From the IMG/VR virus record IMGVR_UViG_3300030012_002187, positions 1-23,650 of that record: a stretch of 23,650 nucleotides of DNA; one strand, 5' to 3'. The position numbers and the translations under genes are program-made. This document shows, piece after piece, positions 1 through 10,100 of this stretch. Positions within the stretch are counted from its first letter, which is position 1. Every line of letters begins with the position of its first letter. The DNA comes from a virus. The notes under the pieces were generated by a model. The model worked only from the letters and a program-made list of their open reading frames with translations, was not told the origin of the DNA and did not search any database.

Positions 1-348
1 GTTCCACAAACAAAAGAAGGTGAAACCATAACTGTTTTCCATGACTACGTACGTGAGATGGTCATGCGATACATGGTAAAACCAAAGGATATGCTGTTGT
101 CTACAGATGTACCACAAATGCCCTATGAGTTTCATCAACTTATTGTATACAAAGCATTGGAAGACATCTATCTCAAACTTGGTCAACAAGGTTTGGCTGC
201 GACCTATGAAAGAAAATACATGAAGGAAATCAACGGGTTGGCTAAACGATATGTAGACAAGATAGATCAGCGTGTAGTGCGTGGCCGGTTTCACATGGCA
301 TATGGTAGACCAACATACGATGGTACTACATTAAGGAGACTTTCATGA
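1..348 (+). CDS. Head-tail adaptor-like protein, 5' partial
   Basis: The reading frame is open from the first base of the window, so the gene starts upstream; 115 residues are visible. The segment with PYEFHQLIVYKALEDIYLK, followed by a Tyr- and Glu-rich helix with repeated basic residues, resembles the C-terminal helical part of phage neck/adaptor proteins (SU10-type adaptor), where a PEE(F/Y)H..(L/I)..(Y/W).AL pattern is common. Such proteins form the ring joining portal to tail nozzle. The next gene is nozzle-like and starts on the overlapping ATGA of this gene's stop, which fits translational coupling within a neck/tail block. The family call is from remembered pattern only; any small virion connector is an alternative. 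Confidence 0.6.
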   Translation, partial: VPQTKEGETITVFHDYVREMVMRYMVKPKDMLLSTDVPQMPYEFHQLIVYKALEDIYLKLGQQGLAATYERKYMKEINGLAKRYVDKIDQRVVRGRFHMAYGRPTYDGTTLRRLS

Positions 349-2525
349 AGCCACAACGGTTCAAACGCTATGTGCCATGTGGTGGTATCAACCAAGTGTT
401 AATACCAAACATGGGCGATGCAAACATTGTAAACAACTGTAGATACGTTTCAGAAGGCGGTTGGAAAGCCAATGTTGGTTTTGAATCTTGGTGGCATGCG
501 CCTGCATCTTGGACTGTCACAAGTACCATCGTAGCAAAATACTTTACAGACAAAGTTGATGCAGTCTACCAATGGAAGAGACAAGGAACCAATGACATTT
601 ACACGTTTATAGAGCAGTCGGGGCGATTGTACTACGCCATTGGTAACAAAGGACAGGGTGCAACCTATACGGGTGCCTTCTATGAGAATGACTTGGTAAC
701 GATTGACAGTGACCGGTACATACCTAAACTGGGCGATGTCGGTAGTCAGTTTGTTAACCTGGGGCAACATCTGTTGATTATCAACGGACGGGACCGTGCA
801 ATACTGTTTAGTGGTGATCAAGTTTATCGAGACTTTGGTTTTGTGTTACAAACGCCAAGTTGTGACCCTTTGGATGTAGCCACAGAATACCAGAACAATA
901 AGGTATTAAGTGGTGGTGCTGCTGTTGCTTACAACAAAGTGTCTCAATACGGTTTGGGAGATGTAACAGAAAATGTACAGTATACGTACAACTACAAAAT
1001 GACGATGATTTCTGACTTGGGTGCAGAATCTCCATTGAGTGCAACACAAAGTGTTTCATGGTCCATTCCAAACGCACAGAACAAACGATATGGTGTAGCA
1101 CTTGACTTGCCAATAGGGCAGGACGGTGTAGTGGCGAGACGTATATATCGAACCAAAGAGATAGCCACAAACGGTGAACTCTATTATTTTGTGTCGCAGA
1201 TAGATGAAAACTCAAGTAGGTTTTTTATAGATGCCATGCCAGACAGGTTTTTAGTGGACCAAGCACCATCTGTTACAGCCAGCACACCTATAACTACAGA
1301 TTGGAAGTTTGGTGAAGTATGGGACAACAGGTTGTGGTTAGCCGCAGGTAGTCGCATTATTTATTCTGATAGAGGTATCTTTGAACAGTTTGGAGCGTTG
1401 GCTTACTTTGACTTGGGCAATCAGACCGGTGGTGACATCACACAACTAGTAGCGTTTTACAACAATCTTATTGTATTTAGAGAATCAGCAATCAACATTA
1501 TAAGTTTTGATACAGACAGCTACAACATCAGCACTATCACTAACACACTTGGCACGGTGGCTAGCAAGGCTGTTGTAGTCATACCACAGTTGGGAGTTGT
1601 GTTTGTTAATGAACAAGGCGTGTGGATGCTATCAGGTGGGTTAAATGGTGGTGCATCTATCAACATGCAAAAGATAAGCAAGCCCATTGACAAACTTTTG
1701 CGTAGAGTCAATCGATCAATGATACACAAATCAATAGCAGCATACTCCTACAGAGAAAAAGAAGTATGGTTGCATTTACCAACAGATGACAGCACGACAC
1801 CAGACTTTGGATATGTCCTACATCTCACACCACAAACACCACTTTGGTCTATAAGAACGGACTTAGAAACTCCAACAAACAGTTATTGGTCGGCTATGTC
1901 TACGACCGTCAATGGTTATTTTTTGTTGGGCAACGACCCGAACTGGACTCCGGCATTGAATGCAGAAACAAAAAAGTTGGGACCACTCCAGGTTATGAGC
2001 GCTCGATCGCATTGGGGACAGACAGGTAAAGTAACTGCATTTGGTGACAACGTTACATTGCAAATCACAGATACAGTCCATAATGGTCATCAATGGGAAA
2101 GTGCTTGGTACAACTCAAACGAGAACAGTGTCAAGGTGCGATACTATAGTGTAGAACTACGCATTATTTCATATGGTGACAATGGGTTCGACTTCTTTTA
2201 TGGTATTGACTACTCGTACACAGAAAGCACCACATCCACCCAAAAGCAAGCAAAGAGTGAAACGGTGTACACTATCAAAGAAGATGCCGTGTTTGGTCCA
2301 GCGGATCTGTCTGTTACCAAGGTACCGTTTACAGTAAACTCCAGTAAGATTGCAGAAGGTCGATTAATCACACTGCGATACGATGTAAATACGGAACTGT
2401 GTGACCAGTTTAAGTTTGGTGTACGAACTACCAACTCACAACAGTGGCACCTACTGTCGTTTAACATACTGTCAGATTCAGTGGCCATACCAGCACTTAA
2501 CCAGTCTACAAAGGTGTCACGATGA
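345..2525 (+). CDS. Tail nozzle / tail-hub-like beta-rich structural protein (726 aa)
   Basis: This is a long, Cys-poor, aromatic-rich protein made mostly of predicted beta strands. Around residues 325-445 it has a propeller-like stretch: a DNRLWLAAGSRIIYSD motif, then hydrophobic strands ending in VVFVNEQGVWMLSGG. Such NRLW..G..R..YSD strands are typical of podovirus nozzle proteins (P22 gp10, T7 gp12 functional class), which form the distal tube below the adaptor. The start ATG overlaps the preceding stop (ATGA), and AAGGAG lies at 333-338. Its place directly after an adaptor-like gene and before fibre-like genes agrees with this role. The function is inferred from position and fold-like pattern; no enzymatic motif is seen. 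Confidence 0.6.
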   Translation: MKPQRFKRYVPCGGINQVLIPNMGDANIVNNCRYVSEGGWKANVGFESWWHAPASWTVTSTIVAKYFTDKVDAVYQWKRQGTNDIYTFIEQSGRLYYAIGNKGQGATYTGAFYENDLVTIDSDRYIPKLGDVGSQFVNLGQHLLIINGRDRAILFSGDQVYRDFGFVLQTPSCDPLDVATEYQNNKVLSGGAAVAYNKVSQYGLGDVTENVQYTYNYKMTMISDLGAESPLSATQSVSWSIPNAQNKRYGVALDLPIGQDGVVARRIYRTKEIATNGELYYFVSQIDENSSRFFIDAMPDRFLVDQAPSVTASTPITTDWKFGEVWDNRLWLAAGSRIIYSDRGIFEQFGALAYFDLGNQTGGDITQLVAFYNNLIVFRESAINIISFDTDSYNISTITNTLGTVASKAVVVIPQLGVVFVNEQGVWMLSGGLNGGASINMQKISKPIDKLLRRVNRSMIHKSIAAYSYREKEVWLHLPTDDSTTPDFGYVLHLTPQTPLWSIRTDLETPTNSYWSAMSTTVNGYFLLGNDPNWTPALNAETKKLGPLQVMSARSHWGQTGKVTAFGDNVTLQITDTVHNGHQWESAWYNSNENSVKVRYYSVELRIISYGDNGFDFFYGIDYSYTESTTSTQKQAKSETVYTIKEDAVFGPADLSVTKVPFTVNSSKIAEGRLITLRYDVNTELCDQFKFGVRTTNSQQWHLLSFNILSDSVAIPALNQSTKVSR

Positions 2526-3244
2526 AAGTATTTACACAGGTAGGACAAAAAGACCTTGACCAGGTTAAACCAGAAAACATCAATGACAACACTCGTATGG
2601 TTGTAGGTGAATACAATGGCAAGATTGATGGTCAAAACTTTCCCGTATCAACTGTAGACAAACTTAAAATGGCACCATCAGTCAAAACAGATACAGCTGC
2701 ATCTGATGTAAAAAGATTTAAGTTTATTGGACAAACACAAAACTATTTTTTTGTACGCAGATGGAATACATTTGAGGGTGGATTAAACATACATCTACCA
2801 CTGTATACCTTTGATTTACAAAACAGTAGTTGGTCAAGTGGATGGAATAACTTGACAGATATACAATCTGATTTCAATAAGTTTGTCTTAGAGTTTGACA
2901 CTGAAAGTGGAACTTTACATGGATGTTTTGACATCAACTATCGTCATGGGTTGGACATAATAAACGATGGTTCGTCTGATGAACAGTTCGGTGGTGATTG
3001 GCACACACGTTGGGGTATATTTTGTAACGATGTGTTGATAGCAGAGACAGGTAGAGTTTATCCTAGACTCCAAAACCTTACAGTGCCATTTAAGTTGTTT
3101 GTAGGCTCACAACCTGTACGCCTAGACTTGCGGTGGCAAACAATAACAACAAATCCAAAAGATGCATTGAATGTAAGTACCAACCCAACATCTAGAATGG
3201 AAATCTACGGTGCATCCATATGGGCCTGTAACACAAAGAGGTAA
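2522..3244 (+). CDS. Virion appendage protein, unassigned (240 aa)
   Basis: The start overlaps the stop of the nozzle-like gene by four bases (ATGA), with AAGGTG upstream. The N-terminal 60 residues are polar and contain VGEYNGKIDGQNFPV, a style seen in short phage fibre/adaptor segments. The rest is rich in Trp, Asp and Asn with alternating strands (for example LYTFDLQNSSWSSGW), as in beta-sandwich appendage domains. No known catalytic motif or signal peptide is visible. The position between the nozzle and two further fibre-like genes suggests a tail accessory or fibre-attachment protein. I do not recognise the family. Confidence 0.5.
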   Translation: MKVFTQVGQKDLDQVKPENINDNTRMVVGEYNGKIDGQNFPVSTVDKLKMAPSVKTDTAASDVKRFKFIGQTQNYFFVRRWNTFEGGLNIHLPLYTFDLQNSSWSSGWNNLTDIQSDFNKFVLEFDTESGTLHGCFDINYRHGLDIINDGSSDEQFGGDWHTRWGIFCNDVLIAETGRVYPRLQNLTVPFKLFVGSQPVRLDLRWQTITTNPKDALNVSTNPTSRMEIYGASIWACNTKR

Positions 3245-3246
3245 GC

Positions 3247-3912
3247 ATGGGTAAAATCACAAATCAATACTTTGAAGGTGGGCAAGCTCCTACAGCAGCA
3301 GAACTTAATGCTGTGTATAATAGTGTTGCTGGTGATAGTGTGCAAGATGTCAACCTGGACACGGAGTGGGCGCAAAGAAAACACTTTAGTGATTCCAACA
3401 GTATTACAAGTTTGTTTACATTTGACTATGATGGAACAGCAAACTGGAATACCACTAGTGTTACCATGGCAACGATTGAAAATGTAGCCGGCACACCAAG
3501 TAAGGTCTTGCCAAATTACAGTACGCATGGAGATACAATAGTACGTGTGCATGCAACCGGACTGGTTGGTGAAACAGCGCTGAATACAAATGATGGGAAC
3601 GGAACGTCAGGTCAAATAAATCACAATACTTATGCGTTTCAGTTAAAGATGTCCTTAAATAGTAGTGGTACTCCATCAACAGTAAACATTGCTAACTGCA
3701 CATACAGTTTTACTCCCAAGGCGGCTATCACAACTGTAAGTACAGGCACAGTATCAAATATGAACTTTCGATGTTTTTCAATAAGTGCTGTACATTATTT
3801 GGCTGCTGGTAACGTCATTGACTCAATAGAACTGCAAGCATGTGTTGGTCTAGCAAGTAACTCGATAAACATACAGCACAATCACATACAGGTTATTGTA
3901 GTGGAGAACTGA
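3247..3912 (+). CDS. Fibre-like virion protein (221 aa)
   Basis: It starts two bases after the previous stop, with AGAGGTAA upstream. The N-terminus (YFEGGQAPTAAELNAVYNS) matches the short attachment-type opening common to phage tail appendage proteins, where a polar strand is followed by A.ELN..Y/F. The remainder is Thr/Ser/Asn-rich with predicted beta strands and ends in a hydrophobic strand (HIQVIVVEN), as expected for a trimeric fibre or collar whisker. The next gene has a parallel opening, so the two may be paralogues that occupy equivalent positions. Function is inferred from composition and neighbours. Confidence 0.5.
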   Translation: MGKITNQYFEGGQAPTAAELNAVYNSVAGDSVQDVNLDTEWAQRKHFSDSNSITSLFTFDYDGTANWNTTSVTMATIENVAGTPSKVLPNYSTHGDTIVRVHATGLVGETALNTNDGNGTSGQINHNTYAFQLKMSLNSSGTPSTVNIANCTYSFTPKAAITTVSTGTVSNMNFRCFSISAVHYLAAGNVIDSIELQACVGLASNSINIQHNHIQVIVVEN

Positions 3913-4619
3913 TGGCATTTACTAAACCATTTACATATGTAGACGGAGCCGTATTGTCGGCTACCAATCACGCATCGAATGAGGATGCATTGAGGGAATA
4001 TGTCAACCAAGAAATCATTGCTTCTGACGTATCTGTGGATACCTTTGTTGGAGAGAGTATTGCTACCCCTCGTCTTATTAGTTCTGTACAAACTGGTGAC
4101 TTTGTTTCTAAAACTATTCAGGGTGTATCAAAGTTACGACTACCACAAGCATATAGCTGGTTCACCTCGACCACTAAGAGCGACAATCAAACGAGCACTA
4201 CGGTTGAGGACTATCAATCGCTAAGCAATACTGGTGCTGAAGTTGTTATCACCAAGGACAACACAAAAGTGATGATAACCTTCTATGCTAAGGCAGCATC
4301 TACAAAAAACAGCACTGTAACAAGAGGTCCCGGAAATGGTTTATGGGAAAGCAAGTTTTTGTTGCAATATGAGAAAGCTGGGCTGATAACACAATACGAT
4401 GGTACAAGAGCATATGTATGGGAAAATGCTGACGGCATAGTTGGTGTGTTCTTAAATCCTGGTGCGCAAGCAAATGCGTGTGGTCATCGCAGCATAATGA
4501 TGACTCGTATGTTAACATTGAGTGCAGGAAGATATAAGTTTTCAGTGGCAGTAAATGCCAAAGTTGAAAAGGGGCAGATTAACTGTCAAACATTTACAGT
4601 AGAAACATTTCATGTATAG
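3912..4619 (+). CDS. Fibre/collar-like virion protein (235 aa)
   Basis: Its ATG shares one base with the preceding TGA, with GGAG just upstream, so translation is coupled. The opening (FTYVDGAVLSATNHASNEDALREYVNQ at residues 5-31) follows the same plan as the upstream gene: a short strand, then a helix that would count out subunits. The next stretch, ATPRLISSVQTGDFVSKT, resembles linker segments in phage appendage proteins. The C-terminal 120 residues are beta-rich and end in TFTVETFHV, typical of a jelly-roll-like tip. It could be a receptor-contacting appendage or a structural collar; the sequence alone does not decide. Confidence 0.5.
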   Translation: MAFTKPFTYVDGAVLSATNHASNEDALREYVNQEIIASDVSVDTFVGESIATPRLISSVQTGDFVSKTIQGVSKLRLPQAYSWFTSTTKSDNQTSTTVEDYQSLSNTGAEVVITKDNTKVMITFYAKAASTKNSTVTRGPGNGLWESKFLLQYEKAGLITQYDGTRAYVWENADGIVGVFLNPGAQANACGHRSIMMTRMLTLSAGRYKFSVAVNAKVEKGQINCQTFTVETFHV

Positions 4620-4626
4620 GTGACGT

Positions 4627-5184
4627 ATGGACCCATTAACAATGGCATTGATAGCAGCTGGTGGTAGTGCAATAGGCGCATTGCCTGACGTTATTCCAAG
4701 TAAGTTTGAGCGTGAGCAAAAGAAGCGACTAAGAAATATGCAGCGCAAACAGGAAATGGGTGCGTTGGGATTGACTGACCGAGAGCGTACAGCAATCGAA
4801 GGCCAGATGCGTGGTGCCAGACAGCAGGCTCAACAGTATGCACAGGCAGAACGTCAGAGGCTTACACAGCCACAAGGACAGCCACAAATGGGTTTGCTAG
4901 GTCAACAGTTGGCAGATGAAAGCAGACAGCGCTTAGAAGCGGATTTGGCATCTCAAATACTGGGTATGGATTTGCAACGCAAAGCAATGCAAGAGCAAGA
5001 GATAAAAGATTTACAAGCAGCACAAGGACAAATGGCAAGACAACGAGCAGAAGCCTTGGTGTCTCCATTTCAAGTGGGTGCTGAAACACTTGTTGGTCAA
5101 ATGGGTATGCAGGCTTTGTTGGAAGCGGGTTTAAGCGATGAAGAAAAGTTTAAATTCTTTGGCAACATATTTAAAGGGGGATGA
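4627..5184 (+). CDS. Small internal virion / DNA-ejection protein candidate (185 aa)
   Basis: The N-terminus is hydrophobic and small-residue-rich (MDPLTMALIAAGGSAIGALP), then the protein becomes a Gln/Arg/Glu-rich helix from about residue 28 to 145. It ends with a short amphipathic segment near QMGMQALLEAG. This layout (Gly/Ala-rich membrane-active start plus long polar helix) is typical of small ejection proteins such as T7 gp14 or P22 gp7, which leave the virion and enter the cell envelope. The following two genes encode larger helical proteins, giving the usual small-medium-large order of ejection modules. AGGTGA precedes the start. No homology was tested. Confidence 0.5.
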   Translation: MDPLTMALIAAGGSAIGALPDVIPSKFEREQKKRLRNMQRKQEMGALGLTDRERTAIEGQMRGARQQAQQYAQAERQRLTQPQGQPQMGLLGQQLADESRQRLEADLASQILGMDLQRKAMQEQEIKDLQAAQGQMARQRAEALVSPFQVGAETLVGQMGMQALLEAGLSDEEKFKFFGNIFKGG

Positions 5185-5185
5185 C

Positions 5186-7105
5186 ATGGCTATTCAACAA
5201 GTAGGCGGGCAAGGCGTATATGTTATTACCGGTAGTGGTCGTGACCCACGCAAAACAAGCTCGGGTCAATCATGGGCTAACTTGGTAACTCAACAGAAGT
5301 TTATGTTGATTCAAGAAGCGCAGAAAGAAGCACTGCGTCAAATAGAACAAGAGCAACTTTCCTTTGAGGATAAGCGTAAAGCACAAGAACAACTTAGACA
5401 ACAATTGTTAGATCAAATAGCCGCAGAGAAAAAGGGTATTGCAGACCTACGTGTAAAGCAAATTACCACTAACGAAGCACGAACACTTGCAAATCAAAGA
5501 CAGGGTGCCAAAGCACCAAGTGGTGGTGGAAGTGTAACTGAAAGCATACCCAGCGAGAAGGATGTGCAATCATTTTACACAAGAGAAATCAACGCTGCTA
5601 CAGCACAAGAACGTAAGGCTAGAGCAACTAAAGATGATTTGATAAAGGCGAAAAATGAGCAACGGTTATACAAGCAAGCGGCACCTGCATTGTTGTCACC
5701 GGAAGATTTAGAAAACTATGGAACTTATGAAGAAGCCATTGATGCAATGGACAAAGAAGAGCGTGAAGCAAGAACAAGAGCAGGTGAGATAACAAAGTCT
5801 AAGAGAGATTTTACAGGGGCATCGGAACCTGCCAAGCGTAAAATACAAAGAGAAATGTCAACTAAAACCATACGGTATGGTACTTCTAGCCCTGGTAAAG
5901 AGGTAGAACCGCTAGGTGAGTTTAAGGGATTTGAGCCAGAGATTGCAGGTAGAGAAGACCGCATAGCAAAACTACAGGCTGAACTGGATGCACTCGAAGT
6001 ATTAGAGCGACCAACTTTTGATACGATAGAACGCACACGTCAGATTTATGGTGACAAGTTCATGGGTCCACGTCGAAGATTGCGTGGTCCACAAACAACA
6101 GAGACACAACCTGTAGAGCAACCTGTAGAGCAACCTGTACGCACTCCAGAGCAAGAGAGCAACCTCCAACAAATGCAATCTTATGGTACGTCTAGTGAAC
6201 CTATGATGATAGGCGGTGCAGACGATAGGGCAATGATGGGGCAACAACCTAGTCGGCAACAACCTTCGATGTCAGCACCAGTAGATATATTTGAAGGTGA
6301 AGAAGAGGTTATACAACCAGCACAAACAAGACCAAATCAAGGGAACATGGATGCTTTGCGTCAAGCAGAAATGGATGCAATAAATGCACAAGATTTTCAG
6401 TTTCAGCCAAGTACGGTACAGAATGTTAGCACACCTAGGTTTAACCCCTTGCGACCACCAGCAGAGCCTGTAGATACGTTTGAGGGTGAGCAACCAGTTA
6501 TACAGGCACCTACGTCACCAATGGATTTTAGCTTTGCTCCAAGCACTGTAACCAATGTAACAGCACAACCATCTTCTATACAGCCACAAGAGGGACAACG
6601 GTTTTTAGAAAACATGGTGTTAGGTTTTGACCCGGAGTCCCAGCAATCTGTAGACCTAACACAAGAGTTTTCGGAAGTAAGGTTTGGTACGCCACAACAA
6701 AAACAAATGAAGGCAATGTCACTGTTAGCAGATGCTGCTGAACAGTTTGGTCCGACAAGTCCAGAGTTTAAGAAACGTAAAGGAAAGATACTCTCCGAAC
6801 TGCTTAAAATAAACGACCCCAAGCAATTTCGTTTGAAGCGCAAGGTAGAACGTATCATGGATGAGGACCCTAAAAACTATCAAGCATTGACAAAGGCAGT
6901 ACCAGGTATAACTGAACAAGATGCTAGACTTGTTACACAATTGTTTGCACCTTCCGCTGACAAAATAGCATTAGATGTAGATGCTGAATATGAAAATGCT
7001 AAGGCTCAACTGCAAACGTTATCACCAGCAAGACGCAAAAAAGCACTAGAACTTTTAGAACTACAATATATAGCAGTTTTAGACAACATCAACACTGGAA
7101 TGTAA
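5186..7105 (+). CDS. Internal virion protein with coiled coil and Pro/Gln-rich linker (639 aa)
   Basis: I chose the ATG at 5186 because AAAGGGGG lies eight bases upstream and the preceding gene stops at 5184; an in-frame alternative start at 5138 would overlap that gene by 47 bases. Residues 30-110 and 130-290 are charged, Gln/Glu/Lys-rich helices. Residues about 305-470 are a low-complexity Pro/Gln linker holding a triplicated VEQP and a duplicated segment (PVD.FEGE..VIQ, then F.PSTV.NV). The C-terminal 160 residues are again helical. The gene sits between a gp14-like gene and the 2037-aa gene, which fits a middle member of an ejection set. A scaffold-like role is an alternative. Confidence 0.5.
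   Translation: MAIQQVGGQGVYVITGSGRDPRKTSSGQSWANLVTQQKFMLIQEAQKEALRQIEQEQLSFEDKRKAQEQLRQQLLDQIAAEKKGIADLRVKQITTNEARTLANQRQGAKAPSGGGSVTESIPSEKDVQSFYTREINAATAQERKARATKDDLIKAKNEQRLYKQAAPALLSPEDLENYGTYEEAIDAMDKEEREARTRAGEITKSKRDFTGASEPAKRKIQREMSTKTIRYGTSSPGKEVEPLGEFKGFEPEIAGREDRIAKLQAELDALEVLERPTFDTIERTRQIYGDKFMGPRRRLRGPQTTETQPVEQPVEQPVRTPEQESNLQQMQSYGTSSEPMMIGGADDRAMMGQQPSRQQPSMSAPVDIFEGEEEVIQPAQTRPNQGNMDALRQAEMDAINAQDFQFQPSTVQNVSTPRFNPLRPPAEPVDTFEGEQPVIQAPTSPMDFSFAPSTVTNVTAQPSSIQPQEGQRFLENMVLGFDPESQQSVDLTQEFSEVRFGTPQQKQMKAMSLLADAAEQFGPTSPEFKKRKGKILSELLKINDPKQFRLKRKVERIMDEDPKNYQALTKAVPGITEQDARLVTQLFAPSADKIALDVDAEYENAKAQLQTLSPARRKKALELLELQYIAVLDNINTGM
6107..6145 (+). repeat. Short tandem repeat encoding (VEQP)n
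   Basis: The 12-base unit CCTGTAGAGCAA occurs twice in a row, followed by a third CCTGTA, with a near match just before. It encodes repeated Val-Glu-Gln-Pro in the linker of the 639-aa internal protein. Its perfect copies suggest recent slippage in a region without fold constraints. Confidence 0.8.
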
Positions 7106-10100
7106 ATGGCACAAACAGGTTTATTCAGTAAAAACTTAAGCAAAGACCTAGAGAAGTTTGGTGTTGTTAATCCACCTTCAGATTTGGAATTGGCAGAGTT
7201 ACCAGTTGATTTACAAAGGCAACTGGCAGAGACAATTGGGGCTACTGCTGTTGCTAGTGAGGTGCTGGACAGAACGCCAGAGCAACGGGAAGAGCAACTC
7301 AAAAAGATATACACCATACTTGGTCAAGCACAAGAACCAAAGCATGGTAGTTATTCAGAACGAGCAAAGAAAACTAAAGAACCACCACCACCACTAGAGA
7401 CTATACCAACAGGTGCACCGCCCATCAAAGCATCTACCGCACTAAAAACACAACAGACAGTTAGTGGCAGACCAGCGCAAACTCTTGCAGATGTTACACT
7501 GACTATTCGTACAAAAATGCCACAAACGCTGGCTACGATGATGACTCCCGATGGGCAACGGTTGTTTACAGACGAAGAGATACCACAACAAGTTAGGGCA
7601 TTTGAGTCATTGTACGAACAGTTGCAAATTGAAAATGCTGCCTACGCAGGTGTTGGTGCCCCACGAAAGAATGAAGTAGAGTTGTATGAACAAGCACTGG
7701 ATGAGTTTGTTAACATTTTGTCTGGCAACATACCTGTACTATCAGAGGAAGAAGTAGACCCTGAAATGCAAGGTTTGACAGCAAGTCCATATGTCAATGC
7801 ATACTCAAAACAAATCGTGCCTGGTTCTATTCCAGACTACACACCGGCACAACTTAAATACTTTAAAAAACTTAATAAAGAGAAAGTGGACAAATACGTA
7901 AATCGCAACTACGAGCAGTTTCTACAAACAGCACCGAGAATGTTTTACGTCAAAAAGAATGGCATTGAAACTACAATTAGTCAACCAGTACTGGATCACA
8001 TTGTATCCAGTCCAACTGCGGCTATTATATTTTCACCAGAGATTGACGATGAAATAAGACAGCAGTACGAAGATGTGTACTTTTCACTACCTGCTGTTAG
8101 GTTGAACTCCGGCGATTATGGTGTCAATACATATGAAGCAAGAGCAATGGCAAAGGTCAAAGCAATCAACGATTTACAAGTAGGTCAATGGTTTCAAGAT
8201 CCAGACCAAAAGGCACGTATACTAGCAGATGTAGACAAGTTTAAAGAAGTTGGCATCATGGAAACTAGAACACCTTTTGGTGGTACAGGCGAAAGTAATT
8301 TTGCTCAATATGCACGGGTTGTAATGTCGCCTTTGACAGCGTTTGCTAGCATAACTCAAAGCAAAGCAGAAAAAGAAGTTGCCAAGGTCATTGGTGCTGG
8401 TGCTGAAGCCTTGGAGGCTGTTGGAATACTGCCACAACTTCCAGAAGGTGAATCATACTACGACCCTGATATGGCATCTAGAGTACGACTCAAGCAACGT
8501 AAAAAGGACGCAGCGTTATATACGGGTCGCCTAACTATGTTTGATGAAGAGATAGCACCGGACAGTATATTGGGTGAAATGGTAGACGCAGTGGCTAGAA
8601 ACCGTGGACACTTAGACTTCAATACTGATTTGGCTGAAGGTCTAAATATCGATGGTGCAACGAAACTTGGTATGCAAGCAGCAGGTTTTACAGCAGATTT
8701 GTTATCTCCAGATATAGCCGTTATTGCTGGTGCGGTAAAAGGTGCCAAAGCAGGTGCCAAGATGTTCCAAGTACAAAAGCAAGTAATGGGTGCTGATAAC
8801 TGGAAGGCATTTAAAGAAGGGTTTGACCAACTTCAACGCACAGCAATGACCGAAGTGTTTGATGAGGCAAACTTAATTTCGCTGACAGCAGAATTGGTAT
8901 CTCCAAAAGCCGCCAAAAATTTAAAGAACACTGCTTATGGAGACATCCGTTTATATATGTCGGATGATATGGCACGCAATCTAGAGGCAAGGACTTTGTT
9001 GCAAGACGGCAGAGTAGATGATTTAATTGCGGCAGATTTGCAAGATACGGTTTACGCAAAAGCGTACTATGAGTTGGGCGGCTCACAACAAGCAGATGCG
9101 GTATTCTTTGCCAAAATGAACGAAAACGAAAAAGTATCTGACATGATTAAAGAGTATGATGAAATGTCAAACATACTTAGTGACGCTGAAAGTCTTGGAT
9201 ATGATGAAGCGGTAAGGTTGTCTAGAACTGCCAAAAGTGACATTAAAGGGTCTACGTATAAAAAGCTAGATGAGATATACAATAGGGCTGGGAAGCAACC
9301 AGATGTAAAGGATGTGGCAGATCAAGTTAACAATGCACAACGCATGCTTGCCACAGTCTATGGTAGAGGTTTGTTTTTCGAATCTAGTCCTGTAATTGGT
9401 GGACTTGACAACATAGTTGCCATAACACGCAACACGTTTGGTACGCCACAGTCTAGGTCTGAACTTTTGGCAACAGCGATGCTTACCAAACTGTCTACCA
9501 GCATTCAAGAAATACGTCGGATGCCTGTATCAAGACAAGTCAAGCCGGTTGAGTTTGCTTCATACAACTTGTACGGTGCTGATAGAGTTGCAAAACAAGG
9601 TCGTGAAGAGGTCATGTACGACCTAACCAATATGACTGCAGCAAACAAAGGGATTCTAGAGGAGAGCATATTAGAACTGGATGCTCCACAAACATACAAG
9701 AACTATTTGATGGATATGGTTAGGAATAAAAACCGTATATTTGAGTCCGATATAAATGAACTTGTAATGAAGAATCGTGACGATGTTGCCATTGGTCGAA
9801 GGGATGTGTTTACGACAGAAAACATTAATGCACTACCAAAAAGTCAACAGCAAAAACTACTAGAACCTGCCAACTCACTAGCACGTATAGACTGGCGTAA
9901 TGGATTCTTTGGACAGGCTTTTGACAAAGCAGACGACATGTTTGGAATAGGCGACTTATTCAAAACAAAGAAGGCTGCAGAGAACGCACAAAAAAACCTT
10001 ACCAATGATGTTCAAACCTTTGAACAAGCACGTATGTTGAATGAGATACAAAAGGAGATGGCACAACTACCATTGCAACTGAACAGAGAGTTTAGAGAGT

